Positions 27,901 through 28,955 of a stretch of DNA of 28,955 nt are shown here, in pieces (position 1 is the stretch's first letter; every line of letters starts with the position of its first letter). The notes beneath the pieces were generated by a model that saw only the letters and a program-made list of their open reading frames with translations, had not been told where the DNA came from and did not search any database. The translations under genes and the position numbers were made by a program. Source of the stretch: a virus; IMG/VR virus record IMGVR_UViG_3300014819_000048, positions 1-28,955 of that record, one strand, 5' to 3'.

Positions 27901-28955
27901 TTAAATCGTAACTCCGCTTGGTAGAATAACGAAATCCATAACAACATATTCTACTGCTCTTGTTGGTAGTACACGGATTTGTGCGTTCATACGATTGCTA
28001 TTAACGTCTTCAGCAGTATTGTTACGATCATCACAGATAACTGCGAAGCGTTCAATACCTTGTTGGGATTGCACTGTTGCCAGAACCAAACTTGCTTCAG
28101 TGACAAATCGTGTGCGAAGGGTTGGAGTGTTTTGCTCAAACAACAAACGGTTACCGATTGCAACAATCTGACGCTTGATTTCTAACAACATTCTTTTAAC
28201 ATTGATAGATTCCAAAGCGTTTTCTGCTAGTTGTAGTGTGTTTTGTGAGAAGAACACATAGTTGGCACCGGGGAACTTAACAATTGGGTTAATGTTGGCA
28301 TCATACATTGTGTTCCGATCTGTTTGATTAAGTCTAATAGCAGTATTGATAACGAAGTTTAAACTACCACGATCAAACCCTGCTGGTGCAAACCAAGGGA
28401 ATCTAACACGGTCATTATATGACAATGCAGATACAGCAGCGATAGTTGCTGGAACTGTTACTCTGCGGGTGTTAACAGTATCATCCATAATAATATTTGG
28501 GAAGTATGCTGCACCACCATTGTTATCCAATGCACGATTAATGAATGCATTTGATGTTTTGTTGATGGAAACATATCTTCCAGATTCACCATCGAAAATA
28601 CGCACATCATCTTTGTCATATGGTTGAATATCAAGAAGATAAAAACTCAAACCATAAGCTGTATTTTTTTCTAGTGCATAATTTGTAACGAGTGGATCAC
28701 GTTGACCGGGAACAGTAAGAATATTATTATTTGCAAGACTTGGGTTGGTTGCAATATCAAGTGCTGTACGATATGCAATAACGTTTTGGTTAGAAGTACC
28801 AACGCCTGTGTAATTTGTTGCTGTTGGAGCACCGGGGGAAACATAGCTTGCGTTTGCAAGACCGTATACTCCACCCGCACCAACTTCTGTAGATGTTGAT
28901 TGATCAGTAAAACGAGATGCTTGCTTGTCAAAAATATTCACACCATCCCAACCAC
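27901..28955 (-). CDS. Second tail sheath paralog, N-terminus cut by window edge
   Basis: The frame is open to the right edge; GWDG precedes the GTG at 28941, so that GTG is an internal Val, not a start, and the gene continues outside the window. The visible 351 residues share the sheath C-terminal domain with the 1011-residue gene: AAYFPNI for AAYFPDV, WFAPAGFDRGSLNFV for FNAPAGFTRGTLSNV, and ESINVKRMLLEIKRQIVAIG for LNRVNVRRLLIAIRREVRQV, then NRLLFEQNT. They are therefore paralogs, not a split gene. It ends before its own terminator (27822-27855). The two sheath genes may build one mixed tail or alternative tails. Confidence 0.9.
   Translation of the reverse strand, partial: GWDGVNIFDKQASRFTDQSTSTEVGAGGVYGLANASYVSPGAPTATNYTGVGTSNQNVIAYRTALDIATNPSLANNNILTVPGQRDPLVTNYALEKNTAYGLSFYLLDIQPYDKDDVRIFDGESGRYVSINKTSNAFINRALDNNGGAAYFPNIIMDDTVNTRRVTVPATIAAVSALSYNDRVRFPWFAPAGFDRGSLNFVINTAIRLNQTDRNTMYDANINPIVKFPGANYVFFSQNTLQLAENALESINVKRMLLEIKRQIVAIGNRLLFEQNTPTLRTRFVTEASLVLATVQSQQGIERFAVICDDRNNTAEDVNSNRMNAQIRVLPTRAVEYVVMDFVILPSGVTI

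Noticed and set aside
28941-28943. GTG at 28941 as start of the right-hand sheath gene
   Set aside because: The frame stays open upstream to the window edge (GWDG precedes it), and no SD is present. The gene is truncated by the window.
1-28955. CRISPR arrays, insertion sequences, integrase or attachment sites
   Set aside because: No regularly spaced repeats, transposase-like frames or terminal inverted repeats were found on either strand.

Overview
This window looks like part of a large, AT-rich genome of a tailed phage with a contractile (T4-like) tail, infecting a Gram-negative host. The evidence is a T4 gp19-type tail tube gene beside two tandem gp18-type tail sheath genes, a peptidoglycan/outer-membrane lysis cluster with a lipoprotein spanin candidate, tightly packed genes with 1-11 nt overlaps, and no ribosomal, tRNA or housekeeping operon. 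The host cannot be named from the sequence. There is no CRISPR array, tRNA or insertion sequence, and no gene-free stretch above 300 bases.

Layout by region. 1-3.3 kb (minus strand): a truncated virion-like gene, a small unknown, a PIN-PhoH ATPase, an Hc1-type histone-like protein and a coiled-coil membrane protein. 3.3-7.8 kb (mostly plus): a very divergent GroEL-like chaperonin, a cysteine-cluster (YkgJ-like) protein, a DUF458/YkuK RNase H-like protein and small unknowns. 7.8-12.1 kb (minus): a lysis cluster with an i-spanin-like protein, a lipoprotein with a C-terminal membrane segment (u-spanin candidate), a holin-like protein, an amidase and a second endolysin, plus a beta-rich virion-like protein. 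12.1-14.0 kb (minus): virion-associated candidates, including a superoxide-dismutase-fold protein. 14.0-17.9 kb (plus): adenylosuccinate synthetase followed by small genes, several expressed from closely similar promoters and ending at a strong terminator. 17.9-24.2 kb (mostly minus): mostly small unknowns (several likely virion or internal proteins), an HNH nuclease and a histone-deacetylase-fold hydrolase. 24.2-29 kb (minus): tail tube, a 1011-residue tail sheath, a terminator, and the C-terminal part of a sheath paralog that runs off the right edge.

How it fits together: minus-strand genes are mainly late functions (tail, virion, lysis). Plus-strand genes look like early or host-takeover functions (chaperonin, nucleotide metabolism, small proteins). 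Regulatory signals are unusually readable: a promoter family with a TTTA-type -35 and an exact 17-nt spacer; start codons exactly 6 nt downstream of a -10 box (probable leaderless mRNAs); and, on the minus strand, a set of hairpins that contain or abut the Shine-Dalgarno sequence of the next gene. Five neighbouring proteins share an L-F-E / L-x-E motif, near the N-terminus in most, that resembles the T4 capsid-targeting and prohead-protease site.

The strongest leads are the degenerate chaperonin, the SD-hairpin architecture, the promoter/leaderless set, the possible capsid-targeting motif, the SOD-fold protein with all four candidate metal ligands, and the paired sheath genes. All family assignments are from sequence pattern recognition; no database search or structure prediction was run.
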